From Imbricaverruca yamaguchii (lineage: Eukaryota; Arthropoda; Thecostraca; Neoverrucidae), in NCBI GenBank assembly GCA_034440575.1, contig JAOTOL010001457.1, forward strand, positions 1,017,001 through 1,081,000: a DNA stretch of 64,000 bases, written 5' to 3'. Every line of letters begins with the position of its first letter. Positions within the stretch are counted from its first letter, which is position 1. Of the stretch, positions 1 to 12,354 are shown piece by piece. The notes beneath the pieces are model-generated. The model saw only the letters and a list, made by a program, of their open reading frames with translations. It did no database searches and had not been told where the DNA came from. The position numbers were made by a program, and so were the translations under genes.

Positions 1-77
1 GATATACGTCGGAGACGCCTTGACCACCGATGGTGGGGAATTATCGAGCGTTATTGAGACCAACTCAGACGGCACTT

Positions 78-412
78 CGTGGCGGCGTGCGTGGTCGAGG
101 TGGCGGCGTGGTCGAGGCGGCGGCGTGGTCGAGGTGGCGGCGTGGTCGAGGTGGCGGCGTGGTCGAGGCGGCGGCGTGGTCGAGGTGGCGGCGTGGTCGA
201 GGTGGCGTGCGTGGTCGAGGTGGCGTGCGTGGTCAAGGTGGCGGCGTGGTCGAGGTGGCGGCGTGGTCGAGGTGGCGGCGTGGTCGAGGCGGCGGCGTGG
301 TCGAGGTGGCGGCGTAGTCGAGGTGGCGGCGTGGTCGAGGTGGCGTGCGTGGTCGAGGTGGCGGCGTAGTCGAGGCGGCGTGCGTGGTCGAGGCGGCGGC
401 GTGGTCGAGGCG
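78..412. repeat. 17-bp GC-rich minisatellite
   Basis: About twenty units of GTGGTCGAGGTGGCGGC and close variants (GCGTGC or GAGGCG substitutions) run head to tail. Because 17 is not a multiple of 3, stop-free units keep several frames open at once and give Arg/Trp/Gly/Val-rich pseudo-proteins on both strands. I see no gene here. Confidence 0.93.
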
Positions 413-641
413 ACGGGGCAGAACGTGCACCCGAGTCGCCATTACGACCGCCGACCGAATCGGAGACTGCCTGCACGCCGCTAACGAGCTGCGACAACAA
501 GCCGACAGCCGATCCGGTGATAACCAGCGGCCCAGCCGCTGGCCGAACCCCGATCCGCCGTCCAGATCCTCACACAGCGGATCGATGCCCAACCGGAGAC
601 GTGCACCTTCCGACGGCAGGCGGCGGACTGTCGGGGACACG

Positions 642-1265
642 CCGCAGCCATAACCCGCCGGACACGCCGCAGCCATAACCCGCCGGACACGCCGCAGCCA
701 TAACCCGCCGGACACGCCGCAGCCATAACCCGCCGAACACGCCACGGCCATAACCCGCCGGACATGTTCACCGGGCATCAACGGCCGGCCACGCTCACCG
801 GCCATAACCCGCCGGCCACGCTCACCGGCCATAACCCGCCGGCCACGCTCACCGGCCATAACCCGCCGGCCACTCCGCAGCCATAACCCGCCGGACACTC
901 CGCAGCCATAACCCGCCGGCCACGCTCACCAGCCATCAACTGCCGGCCACGCTCACCGGCCATCAACTGCCGGCCACGCTCACCGGCCATCAACTGCCGG
1001 CCACGCTCACCGGCCATCAACTGCCGGCCACGCTCACCGGCCATCAACTGCCGGCCACGCTCACCAGCCATAATCCACCGGCCACGCTCACTAGCCATAA
1101 TCCGCCGGACACGCCGCAGCCATAACCCACCGGCCACGCTCACCAGCCATAACCCGCCGGACACACCGCAGCCATAACCCGCCGGTCACGCTCACCAGCC
1201 ATCAACCGCCGGCCACGCTCACCAGCCATAACCCGCCGGCCACGCTCACCAGCCACGCTCACCAG
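642..1265. repeat. 25-27-bp minisatellite
   Basis: More than twenty head-to-tail units built on CCGCCGG-CACGC-CAGCCATAA. Early units are 25 bp with a CCGCAG core; from about 775 they change to 27-bp units with a CTCACCGG core and CATCAACTG variants. The change in unit type along the array suggests local homogenisation. Open frames on the minus strand (repeating A-G-Y-G-C and G-E-R-G-R) are repeat artefacts. Confidence 0.92.
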
Positions 1266-1820
1266 CCATCACACCCCCAGCTCGCGCCAGTCTGTTCGGG
1301 ACAGGCGCGCATCCAGGAGAAGGGCGCAGGAGTCTGTGTTCCTGCCCTATGGAGAGGCGGCACTGTTGTGACTGGAAAAGGGGCCCTCCGGTACTCTCGG
1401 GTGCTCCCTGTCCTTGATGGTATTCAGGCGTCTCCTCTGAGTGGAAGGAGTGCAATCTCGGGGACATCCCAGAACACTCCTTGATAATTTGGGCCTTAAT
1501 CAGAGCAAGAAACGAGTGTCCCCCCGCAAAAAATATTCCTGAACCCGTCAATGAATATTTCTGAACCACACAGCCACATTACCCTGCACAGTCGTGCACA
1601 ATATCTGCTCAGCTAGATTTAGTGTGTTTCTTCCTGCTCCCGTATACTGATTGCCAGCGTGTTGCAGAATGGAAAAGGCGCACCAATATTATTTGGTAAT
1701 TGACGATAACCCTACGGTGGAACATACAAATATGGCGGGGTCGTGCATGACCCTATGAGAAATAGCACAAAACCAGTCGACCGGTCCACACAAATGGTCC
1801 CCTCATTCCCCACCACACAC
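1266..1820. other. Anonymous unique sequence
   Basis: Mixed-composition sequence with no recognisable coding exon, RNA gene or transposon domain. The only open frame above 100 codons is on the minus strand (1246-1569) and resembles no family known to me. Confidence 0.5.
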
Positions 1821-1922
1821 CAAAATATATCTGGTCTAACCTAGCCACCGGTGGCAAAACATGTCTGGTCTAACCTAATGGCCGGTGGCAAAACATCTCT
1901 GGTCTAGCCCAACGACCTGTGG
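1821..1922. repeat. Short ~36-bp repeat, three units
   Basis: Three imperfect units share CTGGTCTAACCTA followed by a CCGGTGGCAAAACAT segment. Confidence 0.7.
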
Positions 1923-2030
1923 CTTACCTCTTTAAACATTGCCTGCCTCGTAAACCGATGTGGCGTACTGTTTCAAGTGCGCCATGGGCGGCCGTGCAAT
2001 CTACAACATGCGCAACATCAGCCACATCAT

Positions 2031-2470
2031 CACCCCCGCCACCACCCCGGTACATCAGGGTGTCTTCTCCCCCGCCACCCCACCAGTGCGCCTCCAGCAG
2101 GGTGTCTTCTCCCCCACCACCCCACCAGTGCATCTCCAGCAGGGTGTCTTCTCCCCCACCACCCCACCGGTACATCAGGGTATCTTTTCCCCCACCACCC
2201 CACCAGTGCATCTCCAACAGGGTGTCTTCTCCCCCACCACCCACCAGTGCATCTCCAGCATGGTGTCCTCTCCACCCCACCAGTGTGCCTCCAGCAAGGT
2301 GTCTTCTCCCCCACCACCCCACCGGTACATCAGGGTATCTTCTCCCCCACCACCCCACCAGTGCGCCTCCAGCAGGGTGTCTTCTCCCCCACCACCCCAC
2401 CGGTACATCTCCAGCATGGTGTCCTCTCCCTAGCACCCCACCGGTGCGCCTCCAGCAAGGTGTCTCCGAG
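2031..2470. repeat. 35-42-bp minisatellite, CCACCACCCCACC core
   Basis: About eleven units of GGTGTCTTCTCCCCCACC joined to either a CCAGTGCGCCTCCAGCA or a CCGGTACATCA end. Units of about 42 and 35 bp are mixed. Proline/serine-rich (plus) and Trp/Gly-rich (minus) open frames over it are by-products. Confidence 0.92.
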
Positions 2471-3165
2471 AGGCATCTTTTTAATATGCACGTGACACTG
2501 ACCCGATGGCGGCCCACATCTTACTCGGCGGACGACCGGAGCTGGCACCGACATCCTGACACGACATCGTGACGGGCGACGTCTGGCGGCGGGCGAGACC
2601 GTCTACATACTTGACATAGCACCGGCTGTCAGTACACAAATAAATACAGACACAGCTTCACCCCTTCAGGACACACCGTCAACGTACAGATAGACATCCG
2701 ACAGACGTCGGATATGCATATGTGAGTGCTGACGTGGCATGCAGAAACCGTTGCTAGCATGGGTGTGTTGCTGGAGTTATTCGTCTGCATATCTATTTTG
2801 TGTGCATACTTTGCAGCCGGAATATGATCTCCGCATCCTGAAATGAAACGTCTTCCATCTTCTAAAGCTAGTGATACATGTTTGCATGATTATAGTGTTC
2901 CGATGTGCGTTCCACGGCGTTAATCGCCAGAAAATTATACCGGTGGAGTGCAACGTTGCAGAACAGTTATGCTATAAAGAAACACGCTGTTGCCACACTA
3001 TTTCACAGTTGCTCCGTCTTAGCACTTAATAATTCTAACTTGAAACATTTTCTCTTCTGGAGATCTTCTGTGTCAAGCTTAGTCGGAGCACAGAAAATGT
3101 GTCTGAAAAGAGCTCGAACATTTTTCAGTGAAGGCGATTGCACCATGACACGATGCCGTATGAAA
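2471..3165. other. Anonymous unique sequence
   Basis: I see no gene, RNA or transposon signature here. It is ordinary mixed-composition DNA up to the CA tract. Confidence 0.5.
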
Positions 3166-3168
3166 ATA

Positions 3169-3500
<332 letters not shown>

Positions 3501-3805
3501 GCATACATATAGTACCACACGAAGCATTGTGCACTTGGGACGATTAATGGTGAATATGACACCGGAGACTCGAGGTACTGCTTTCCACGAGCCTTGGTAT
3601 CGTCAAATAGCTTGGAGGAGAACTTAAGGTGTAGCCATTTGTTATCGCAAGCACCCAGTGTCTAGGAGGCAGGTTTTAGCGCTGGTGGAGCGTCTCGCTC
3701 ACTTGAAGTGATATGTAGAACAAGGCAATGCATCTTCCAGCTGGTTAGACTGAAGTGGCCGTCAGTACGTAACCTTCTGCGAGTGGTCGCAGACATATCC
3801 TGACG

Positions 3806-4663
3806 ATGCTTAGTACGCAGAAATTTATTCTGAATGTCAGAGGTATGGAACAGAGTGCATTACAACAAGATTCTCTTCCAGGTCTACTTCTCTTGATCAT
3901 ATTTATGAACAGCATTTTGGTAGGGCTCCGGAATAGAGTATTTGAGCTAGCTTATGACATTAAGTTGCTATACTCGCACATATACCAGCTAGGAGTAGCT
4001 AACAAGAGGAATGGATCCAGAAACATTCATGTAGCCTTGGAGGACCGAAAGCAGTGGGCCGATAAATGACAAACGTCTGTCAACTATAAGTGGAAGGTTA
4101 TTGTGCATTGGAGGTCTGTAGGTAAGACACTTGGATATGCAATGGGAAATAGTTAATTGGATGCCGCTGAAGAAGAAGGAGACTGAGGTGTGTTAATTTC
4201 AGATGACTTTACAGCAGAAAAGCAATGCTTCTCAGCTAGGAACAGGGAAGCCAAAATGATAGGAATCATTGATAGGAGGGTAGGGCCTAAGAGCAAGGAA
4301 GTCAGGAAAACTGTACTTCACCTATATGTGAACCTATTTGGAATATTAGGCACAGACATGGAGTCAATAACTAGAAAGTTATATGGATATGCCTTCAAAT
4401 ATGGAGAATGACATATCATTGTACATATGCTCACTCAAGCACAATAGGTTATTAAAGATGTTAAACATTTCCATCATATCATCCGTTATGATGGACCCGT
4501 CCAACCTGAACTGACGTGAAAACGTGAACAGGTTTTCAGTGGAAGGGTGGGTGATCAATAGAATAGGCTGCCTGCTGATGTAGTGGGGAGTACCTCGTTG
4601 AATGTGTTAAAAAACATGGCGGACAAATGTTTTAGGTTGGATAATCTTGCTTTTGAGTTCTAA
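3806..4663 (+). pseudogene. CR1-like LINE reverse-transcriptase relic
   Basis: A broken non-LTR retrotransposon polyprotein, read in shifting frames. A segment near 3890-3975 matches the reverse-transcriptase palm (LLLIIFMNS, then AYDIKLLY where the catalytic A-D-D is expected, so the active site is lost). Next come QWADK (about 4050), VLISDDF and AEKQC (about 4195-4215), SKEVRKTVLHLYVN (about 4300) and the C-terminal NRLPADVVGSTSLNV (about 4560-4600), ending at a stop near 4663. This order is that of the CR1 clade: palm, linker, then the W-N-x-L-P C-terminal motif. At least three frameshifts or stops make it inactive. CR1 assignment is from motif style only. Confidence 0.82.
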
Positions 4664-7600
4664 TTGGTGGTGAATGGGGTAAGACGCTATTGGACGTGAT
4701 CTGTGCAAGCCCCTTTAAGCAAGCATGGATGAAGAAGTCTGGAAATTGGTGATGGGTATTGGTATGAAGGAGTGTGTTATTCAATACCAAGTGAATGGTT
4801 CTAGAGAAGTTGGGGTATATATATGCTTTGAAAGGTGATATGGTATTGATTTGAGCGTTTCCGTGCCATCTTCATGTTCAAGTATCTCTCTTTTATAAGC
4901 TTAACTCAGGTGGATCTCTGTGGCCCATATTAAGCCTTGTAACTTAATGACTTGATGACTATGTGTGTCGGACGTATGCGGAGGAAAAGTGGCGTTGCAG
5001 TCGACACGGTCTTGGAATTGATGACCTTTGGTGACCCTTGGTATGGAAATGTACGATACAGCCTAAAATATTATCTACGATCCCCCCCCAGTAAACTGAC
5101 ACACAAGAAAACAAACCAAGCAGGTATTTCTGTCCGCATTGGAGAACGCCATGGAAGGGAAGCATGACATCTCACCAGGAGTCAGCAAGTTCTGCGGTGC
5201 CAAAGCTTGCCTACAGCACGCGAAATATGTGACCACTCATATCATGCAGTGTACAATTTATCGATGTCGTTCGAATGCCTGGTGACCCTCCAATATCCCG
5301 CATCACGTTTTGCAGAATAGTTACAAACCATTGGCTACTGGTGAGTTTTCGGGAAGGTAATCAGGCTGACGATAGCACACTATGTAATGCTACTCAATTG
5401 TGTTCTTCCTTCCGACACGATGTAATCTTTCTTTTTTCAAGCGATAGCATCTGATTACATATAACACAAAATGACAAAGGTTGTTGAATATTTACACACA
5501 TTCACAATTGCAAACTTTCATGCAACCAACCCGACCCCAAATCCATATAAAGCAGACGAAAAGATTTTCCAACATCGTGCGGTTATATTTTTTTGTCGAA
5601 TCATCCTGATGGTTGCTGGCTATGCACGTCTGCCGGACTGCCGTTGCCCAATATCCCACGGCGGTGTAATTTTGCTACACTGTCTGCAATGCTGCTACTT
5701 TTTGGGCAAGTAATTTCCATTGACTACCATGCCAGTTGCATTTCAATGACCCGATGGCTAATACCACAAGGAAAACAAAGGAGCAGATGCTTCTAAATAT
5801 CGATGACAAACAAATATCGGTGCTGCGAGAAGTTGACTACGACTAACGTCAAGTCCATACATTCCCTCCAACTTCGCAGCATATCCATGGACTGAATGAA
5901 CTTCGTGCGGCAAATAATGGGCTTCGGTAATGCTATCTACATTGGAGCATTTCACAGTGGCCACCGTCAACCAGTCAATCAAAACTTCGCAATCTAACGT
6001 CATACATATATTCATGTCAGACCGTATTTATGCATTTATCCTCTCAAGTTTGTGGGAACGTACAGCAGCGCTTACTTTTCCGTCGAATCTATTTATCTAC
6101 GCGATGTCCGCACTAATGGACAGAAACTGTAATGACATACATATTCCTCGTGGTAGGAAACAAATGCCTCCCATAGCGGAACTGATGCTTATCATTTATT
6201 CATGTGGCAGGAACAAAGTGTGCCATGTTCCGGTGACCACTTCCGTCGTGCGGGGAAGAAGCAAGTGCCGCTTGAGATGTGGACGGAGGCCCGTAAATAA
6301 CAGCAATTGTGGCGGGAAGTTGAGGCTCCCTGGATTGGCTGTGGTCTGAGTTTGTCCTTACATCTTGACCAACAGGGTTTGTGGTGCGTGTTCACCGGCC
6401 AGCATAATGGTGCAGTCACACAAACGAGACAATTTTATATTAATTATATTTACGAGTAATGCCATTATGCATAGGTGTAGGTTTCAGAAAATAATTGGGA
6501 AGCCATCATACACGGAGGCCACGGGTGGTTACAAATTTATGGGGGCATGCCACATATGGGCCCATGTTAGAAGTTTAAATTGTTGGGGCAAAGCCAACAT
6601 TGAGGGGGAGCAAGTGCCCTCTAGAAGCATGCCATTGCATGCTTCTACACCCTCGACAATATGCCGATATGTTCGTTATTACTGATGCACAGGTGAACAG
6701 CAAAGGAAAAAGAAAATATGAATACCAGCATAATAACTTGACGGTAATTTCCTTTGAATAAGCATGTTGTTATTTACGGAATGCTTGTTTTTCACTGGAT
6801 CCATTTAGCACCCACTGCAGAGCGCCGGACCCGTCTAAACTCGACATCGGAGGATGGCAGCTGATGAACGACCGAACACTTTCACGAATAGCTGCCGTAT
6901 TTTTGGAGTGTCGAGCACAAACCTTCCATGAATGGTCGGTCATGCCACAAATAACTGCAGGTGAATGTTGTCTCAAGTCGAACCAGGGAGGGCTACGTCG
7001 AAGCTCGTCGTTCCTCTGCATGCGTTTTGATCAATATGTCTGCGCTGCGCACAACTGTTCACCAAAGGAAGGGAGATGTGGTATGCATAAAAATGTTCGT
7101 GATCTACTCCCATACACATTATTTTCTTCTTATACAAGAAACCTTCAACCTATTGCATACGGCCAGGAGTACGAAGGCTTCGATTTTTATTTTGGTAATC
7201 GAAACTGTGGCACATTGTACCGCTTTCTACTTCCTCAAAATCAAGCTGCTGTTGAGAAGCAATGATAAACCGACAGCTGAATGACAGAGCTGCCGAGACC
7301 ACCTGTTCGGTAAGATCCTGCCCGTTCGGTATGATCTGCCAGTCCGGCTGCTCTGGCAGTCTGTGGCCACACACCACCGAGCTGCTCTCGGGGCTCATCC
7401 ACGCCTACGAGTCGTCGCCGCTCCGACGTCGACCGACGCTGCCGACACTGATATGCTCCTGGGACTTGTCCGCAATGTATCACTTGGTCAGACCATGGCG
7501 TCCCCGGCATCCGTGAGGCAGTTTTGCATATTCGAAATTGAATAGCGCCGACCCTGCTGCCCCCAAGCATGTACAGCAGCTATATGCGGAAATAGGTGTG

Positions 7601-7803
7601 CGTCCCCAAACTTGAAAATAGTGAATTTGAAAGAATCCGAATATTTTGTCACGCTGCCGGAAACTTTATATCGTAATAAACACTCGGATGCCTGCACGGC
7701 AAACCTGGCATACTGGAAGTGGCGTCGCCATGCGTCCTACCGATACAGCAACGCTCATAGGCGCATCAACTCGCAAGCAAGCGTGTGACTAGTTCGGACT
7801 TAC
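4664..7803. other. Anonymous sequence between LINE relic and Beat exon
   Basis: About 3.1 kb of mixed AT/GC sequence with no family I recognise on either strand. If the Beat gene runs leftward, this is part of its second intron. I looked for the second half of the Ig domain (a second Cys in a D-x-G-x-Y-x-C context) in the longer minus-strand frames and did not find it; a short exon could still be missed. Confidence 0.5.
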
Positions 7804-8009
7804 ATTGACCTGGAAGCCATCGGCCTGGAAGGTGAGCAGCGGCTCCGGGGAGTTTGGCTGGTACCTGTAGAACTCGTTGTTGCCCTTGTACCACTTGACC
7901 GCGTATATCTGCTGGCCGTCAGCGCTGTAGTCGCAGCGCAGGTGACCCGAGTGACCCCGGACGATGTAGTTGGGCACGATGACGTCATTCAGGACGAGGC
8001 TCACGCCAC
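7804..8009 (-). CDS. Beaten-path family protein, exon 2 (first half of Ig domain)
   Basis: A 206-nt internal exon. The acceptor is a pyrimidine-rich tract ending TTTGCAG (minus strand, up to 8010) and the donor is AAT|GTAAGT at 7803. It starts with the last two bases of a split Gly codon and ends in phase 0. The 68 full codons begin G-V-S-L-V-L-N-D-V and contain VRGHSGHLRCDY, IYAVKWYKGNNEFYRY, then a Pro-rich stretch and TFQADGFQVN. That is the Beat V-set Ig1 signature: first disulfide Cys in L-x-C-x-Y, the invariant Trp in VKWYK, then EF[YF]RY. Family members are secreted or membrane-attached neuronal proteins that bind Side receptors and steer motor axons. The partner Cys should be in the next exon, which is not in the window. 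The paralogue number cannot be assigned from one exon. Confidence 0.9.
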
Positions 8010-8034
8010 CTGCAAACGGAGAGGAGTGACGTCA

Positions 8035-9407
8035 CGCCGAGACAGAGTCACATGATGCTTAGTTCACTTGCGTGTGGATCTGCAAACACTGTGCTAGGTT
8101 CCCTCGAGCACCAGCAGATGCAGACCAATGCCCGAGAGACAACGCACGGTATTCCAACAGGACAGCTTGCAGAACAAGAACAAAATTTATCGCGATGCCA
8201 TTGCTGTAATACAATTTTAAAAAGTTCTCTCCTTTCTGTTTGATTATCATTCAAGGTTTTTGCTTTGCTTTTGCTTTTTATCCCAAAATCGAGGATTTTT
8301 GGAGGGCAAGCATTCAGATATGCAAGCATACTACCTAGACGGGGCAGAGGTTGCATTTTTCGGAACCATTGCGAGACAGTGTTGTTTACGCTCCAACACC
8401 CTCGTCCTTGGCCGTGGTACATTATGCACACGGCGGGGCTATCCCGATTTGTCGGACCAGGTGAACAGAGGATAAATGGACGGATTGTACCATCAATTTC
8501 CTACAATACTGATGCCACTACTGAAGATTTCGTTTCTAAATCATTTTGAAAATAATTGACTTGAAGTAATTGGCTATGAATATCCACAGTCCGAAAGTCA
8601 ATCACACACTTCCCGGTCTTTGAGCGACGTAAAGGCATTTCGAACATAATTCAACAATATATTTTTTAATTTGAACAAATTTTGACTACCACGTTGCACA
8701 TTGGAACATAATTCAGAGATAGTGCCCCAATTGCCCCTTAAATTCGTTGTTAATTGGCCAAAACAATTGTTGATAATATCTTATCCTCGATATGTGCCGT
8801 TTTTTATGTACATACTTAATTTCGTTCAAAAGTCGTGGAAGGCGACATCACTATGAGATCGTTCACGTCCGACTCATAGTGAGTTAGAACTTTGTTTTTG
8901 CTTACAAGTTGCATAATTGATGTACACACAGATACTGAAAATTTCACCTTGCTACCTCCGTACGTGTTCGAGGTATTAAAACTTGCCAAAGGACAGATTC
9001 TGCCACCACACTCCCACAGGGAGCCGAGGGCTAAGGCAGAATACGCTCGTGTACCTGATGCAACGTGAGCTGGTCGACCAGTGCTAATCTCGTGACACGG
9101 CGAACACTGGCCAGTTACCCCCAGCTCCCTGATAGAAGCCGACCGGACAAAAGTCTGCCAATGGTCAGAATTAAACCAAGGAACTCCCAACACCCGAAAC
9201 AATGGGCCCCCACAGCTGAAACAAGGGCCTTCCACATCAGAAACAGGCGCGCGTCGTTCAACTACGCCACCGAGATAGTTTTGAGCCCCGTGTTATATGT
9301 TAATCACAAGGTATATATTTCTGCTCACGAGCCAGCACCTTCATGCCAAACTAGGTAGCTCCGTTCGCCATTTGCCACGCAAGCTGCCAGACACGCCGAT
9401 AGGCCGT
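8035..9407. other. Anonymous intronic sequence
   Basis: AT-leaning unique sequence with no coding, RNA or transposon signature that I can name. Confidence 0.5.
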
Positions 9408-9605
9408 ACATTCTCAGCGGCCTGACCCTGGTATCTTCAACGCCCCAGCGGCCTGACTCTGGCGTTCTCAATGCGCCAGCGGCCTGACCCTAACGTCCGC
9501 ATTTTTCCAGCAGCATGACCCTGACGTCCTCAATACTCCAGCGACCTGATCTTGGCGTCTTCAAAGCTCCAGCGACCTGATCCTGACCACCTCAATATTC
9601 CAGCT
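9408..9605. repeat. ~32-36-bp minisatellite, CCAGCGGCCTGA core
   Basis: Six imperfect units of CCAGCG(G/A)CCTGA-(C/T)CCTG-CGTC-TTCAA. Later units drift to CCAGCGACCTGATC. Confidence 0.85.
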
Positions 9606-9674
9606 GCCCGTTCTGCCGTTCTCTGCCGGCGTGACGTGAGCACCTCGGCGGCGTCCGGCTGTTGTCCGATCGGC

Positions 9675-9713
9675 GCCGAAGTCCGCCGAAGTCCGCCGAA
9701 GTCCGCCGAAGTC
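9675..9713. repeat. 10-bp repeat GCCGAAGTCC
   Basis: Four tandem copies of GCCGAAGTCC inside a GC-rich stretch. Confidence 0.9.
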
Positions 9714-9926
9714 GCCCGGCGCGCGTCCCTCGCTCGCCGATTGTTTGCATCACTTACGCCGGCTCCATTAATACCCACAGTGAAGTTAATCCAATCAGAG
9801 CTGATTAGCGTCAGCGCGGCGCCGGTGGACGTCCATCACAAACGGTGTCCGATGGCGCCCACACTCACCTAATGTCAGTCGGGTGCGGGCACAGCTCGCA
9901 ATCTGTATGTGTTTGTCCCCACGTCT

Positions 9927-10438
<512 letters not shown>

Positions 10439-10619
10439 ACAATCACTTTATCTTGCTGTCTCCTTTCCAAATACATTTCACATTTACTCCTCCACCTCTT
10501 ACGTTTTATTTCGCATTCTTTCGCTCTCCCCGACACTTGTCTACCTCCCATCTTGCACTCGTTCAATTTCCTATCAGTTTCTCAGTCTTTCCCTGTCCAT
10601 CTGTTTCTCCCCTCACTCA

Positions 10620-11140
10620 GCGGTGCGTCTGTCACAGCCACACCGGCATCCATCACACTACAGCGGCGCGTCGTTAGAACTGCTGACTCGAACGGGCCGA
10701 GCGGCGCGAAGCACCGCATCTCATCAGGGGCCGACGCCGAACAACAACGCCCGACGCGCGTGTGACCGCCGGCTGTAGCGCCGCGTCGGGATCGTCGCCG
10801 GCCGGCGCGGCGCCGCTGCGCTCCGCCGGACGAGACGAGCTGGAGCGGCGCGAGGAGCGAGGCGACACGCCCGCCGGCCGTGAACCTCGCATCGCGCCGA
10901 CGCACGTGTGTTCGCGTCGGGTCCGACTAGTTGCGACGACTCCGAACCGGAGCAAAAACGCGGCGGACAAACGCGCGCCGCCACACGCACGCCGCCCGCG
11001 CGCGACGGCCAAGATGGCCGCGCGGACGTCGTGACATGGAGCAGCGTCGCTGGCTCTTGTCCGCGTGCGAACACACAAGGCACCACCATTCCGGCGGCCA
11101 CGACTGTGAACTGTGCAACGCGCCGGTGTGAATTGGTGCG
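10620..11140. promoter_or_regulatory. CpG-rich block with a YY1-like site
   Basis: About 500 bp very rich in CpG and open in several frames on both strands. At 11009-11022 lies CCAAGATGGCCGCG, which matches the YY1 consensus (AAGATGGCGGC-like) often found just after transcription starts. It could be an alternative promoter, an enhancer or an unannotated 5' exon, but I see no convincing splice junction or protein family, so this is a suggestion only. Confidence 0.3.
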
Positions 11141-11610
11141 ACACGACCTGCCGGTCTGCATCACGCGCTGTTGCTGTTGGCTGCAGCTCGTTAATAGCGT
11201 TGCTGGTGTGTTTTTTGTCACTGGCTGTTGGACCGGCTGTTTTGGCTGATGGTCAAGGCTGGAAATTTCAGCCTCTGATAGTTGGTGTCTGCTTTTCACT
11301 TCCGGATTACCGTCGGCTGAATTTCAGTGCGGTATGTAATGATAGTGTACTGTCACCGGAGGTCTGCTTGGGGCACTACACCCACCAGCACATGTAATGC
11401 AACAATTATCAAGCGGGTGTAAAATGGGACGCGGATATCAGTTGTTGAAAGGAATATATTCATAGAAGCAGAAATGTTCTGCTCTTCTGGACCCGTTATG
11501 ACCAGAACGCCATTTTGAAGTGAATGCCGGTTACATGAGGCCTTCATGATAACCTTTCACCACATGAAATATACATATTTCCTGCATATCAATCAGTATG
11601 AGAAAATAGC

Positions 11611-12354
11611 ATGCACACCGCAGTTCACAGAAGCAGTAATCGGGCACCCAGGTGTCTGTGTCGTCACAAATGTCGAGCGGCCAGCGTCAAACGCGCCTCG
11701 GCACGGCCCGCTGCGTCGGTGACGTCACAGGTCAGTCAGCTGACATCGTGGGCGGCTCTGTCACGACGGACAATTGCCAGACAGCCGGCATCTCGGCGCA
11801 TCGATAGGACCGTAAATCAACTGCACCCACCAGCCGTCCATAACACGGCTAGTGCCGCTGCGGCGCAGCACTTTGTGCTCTCCATCACGCTGACCGCGCG
11901 CACGCGGGTCGCCGTTCCGTTCTGGTGTCCGTCGTCCCGGCGCGGTTGCACGAGCCGATGGCGGCGGTTGCACAAGCCGGTGGTGGTCGCGCCGGTACAT
12001 GGAGCGCCGACACTGCGCCGTGTTTACCGGCCGTCCGGTGGACCGTTGGAGTGTGTTCGACGTCAGGCGGCTGGCGAGCTCGGACCCGTGTTGACCTTCG
12101 TCATCTGTATATTTCTGCTGTGCCGGCTCTCGGCGGGCGCGGCTGACGGCAGACGCGGTAAACAGGCGACCGCCACTGACCAGCGGTCGCTCCGCCAGTG
12201 CGACGGGCACACTGGCGACGGACACAGCAAGAGACAGCTGCACTGGCCAGTCACCAACACTGACACGAGAGCAGCGGCCACACCAGCACCCCCGCCCACT
12301 ACCCCAGCCCGCTCCCCCAATCCACGCGACCGCCTCCAACTTTGGCAAATTTAA
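11611..12354 (+). other. GC-rich 247-codon open frame, doubtful gene
   Basis: An uninterrupted plus-strand frame. It is Arg/Ala/Thr-rich and low in complexity except for one strongly hydrophobic segment near residues 160-175 (VLTFVICIFLLCRL, then SAGAADG), which looks like a signal anchor or peptide but has no nearby in-frame Met. An overlapping minus-strand frame of 249 codons (11761-12510) shows that GC content alone keeps frames open here. No family recognised; most likely non-coding. Confidence 0.2.
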
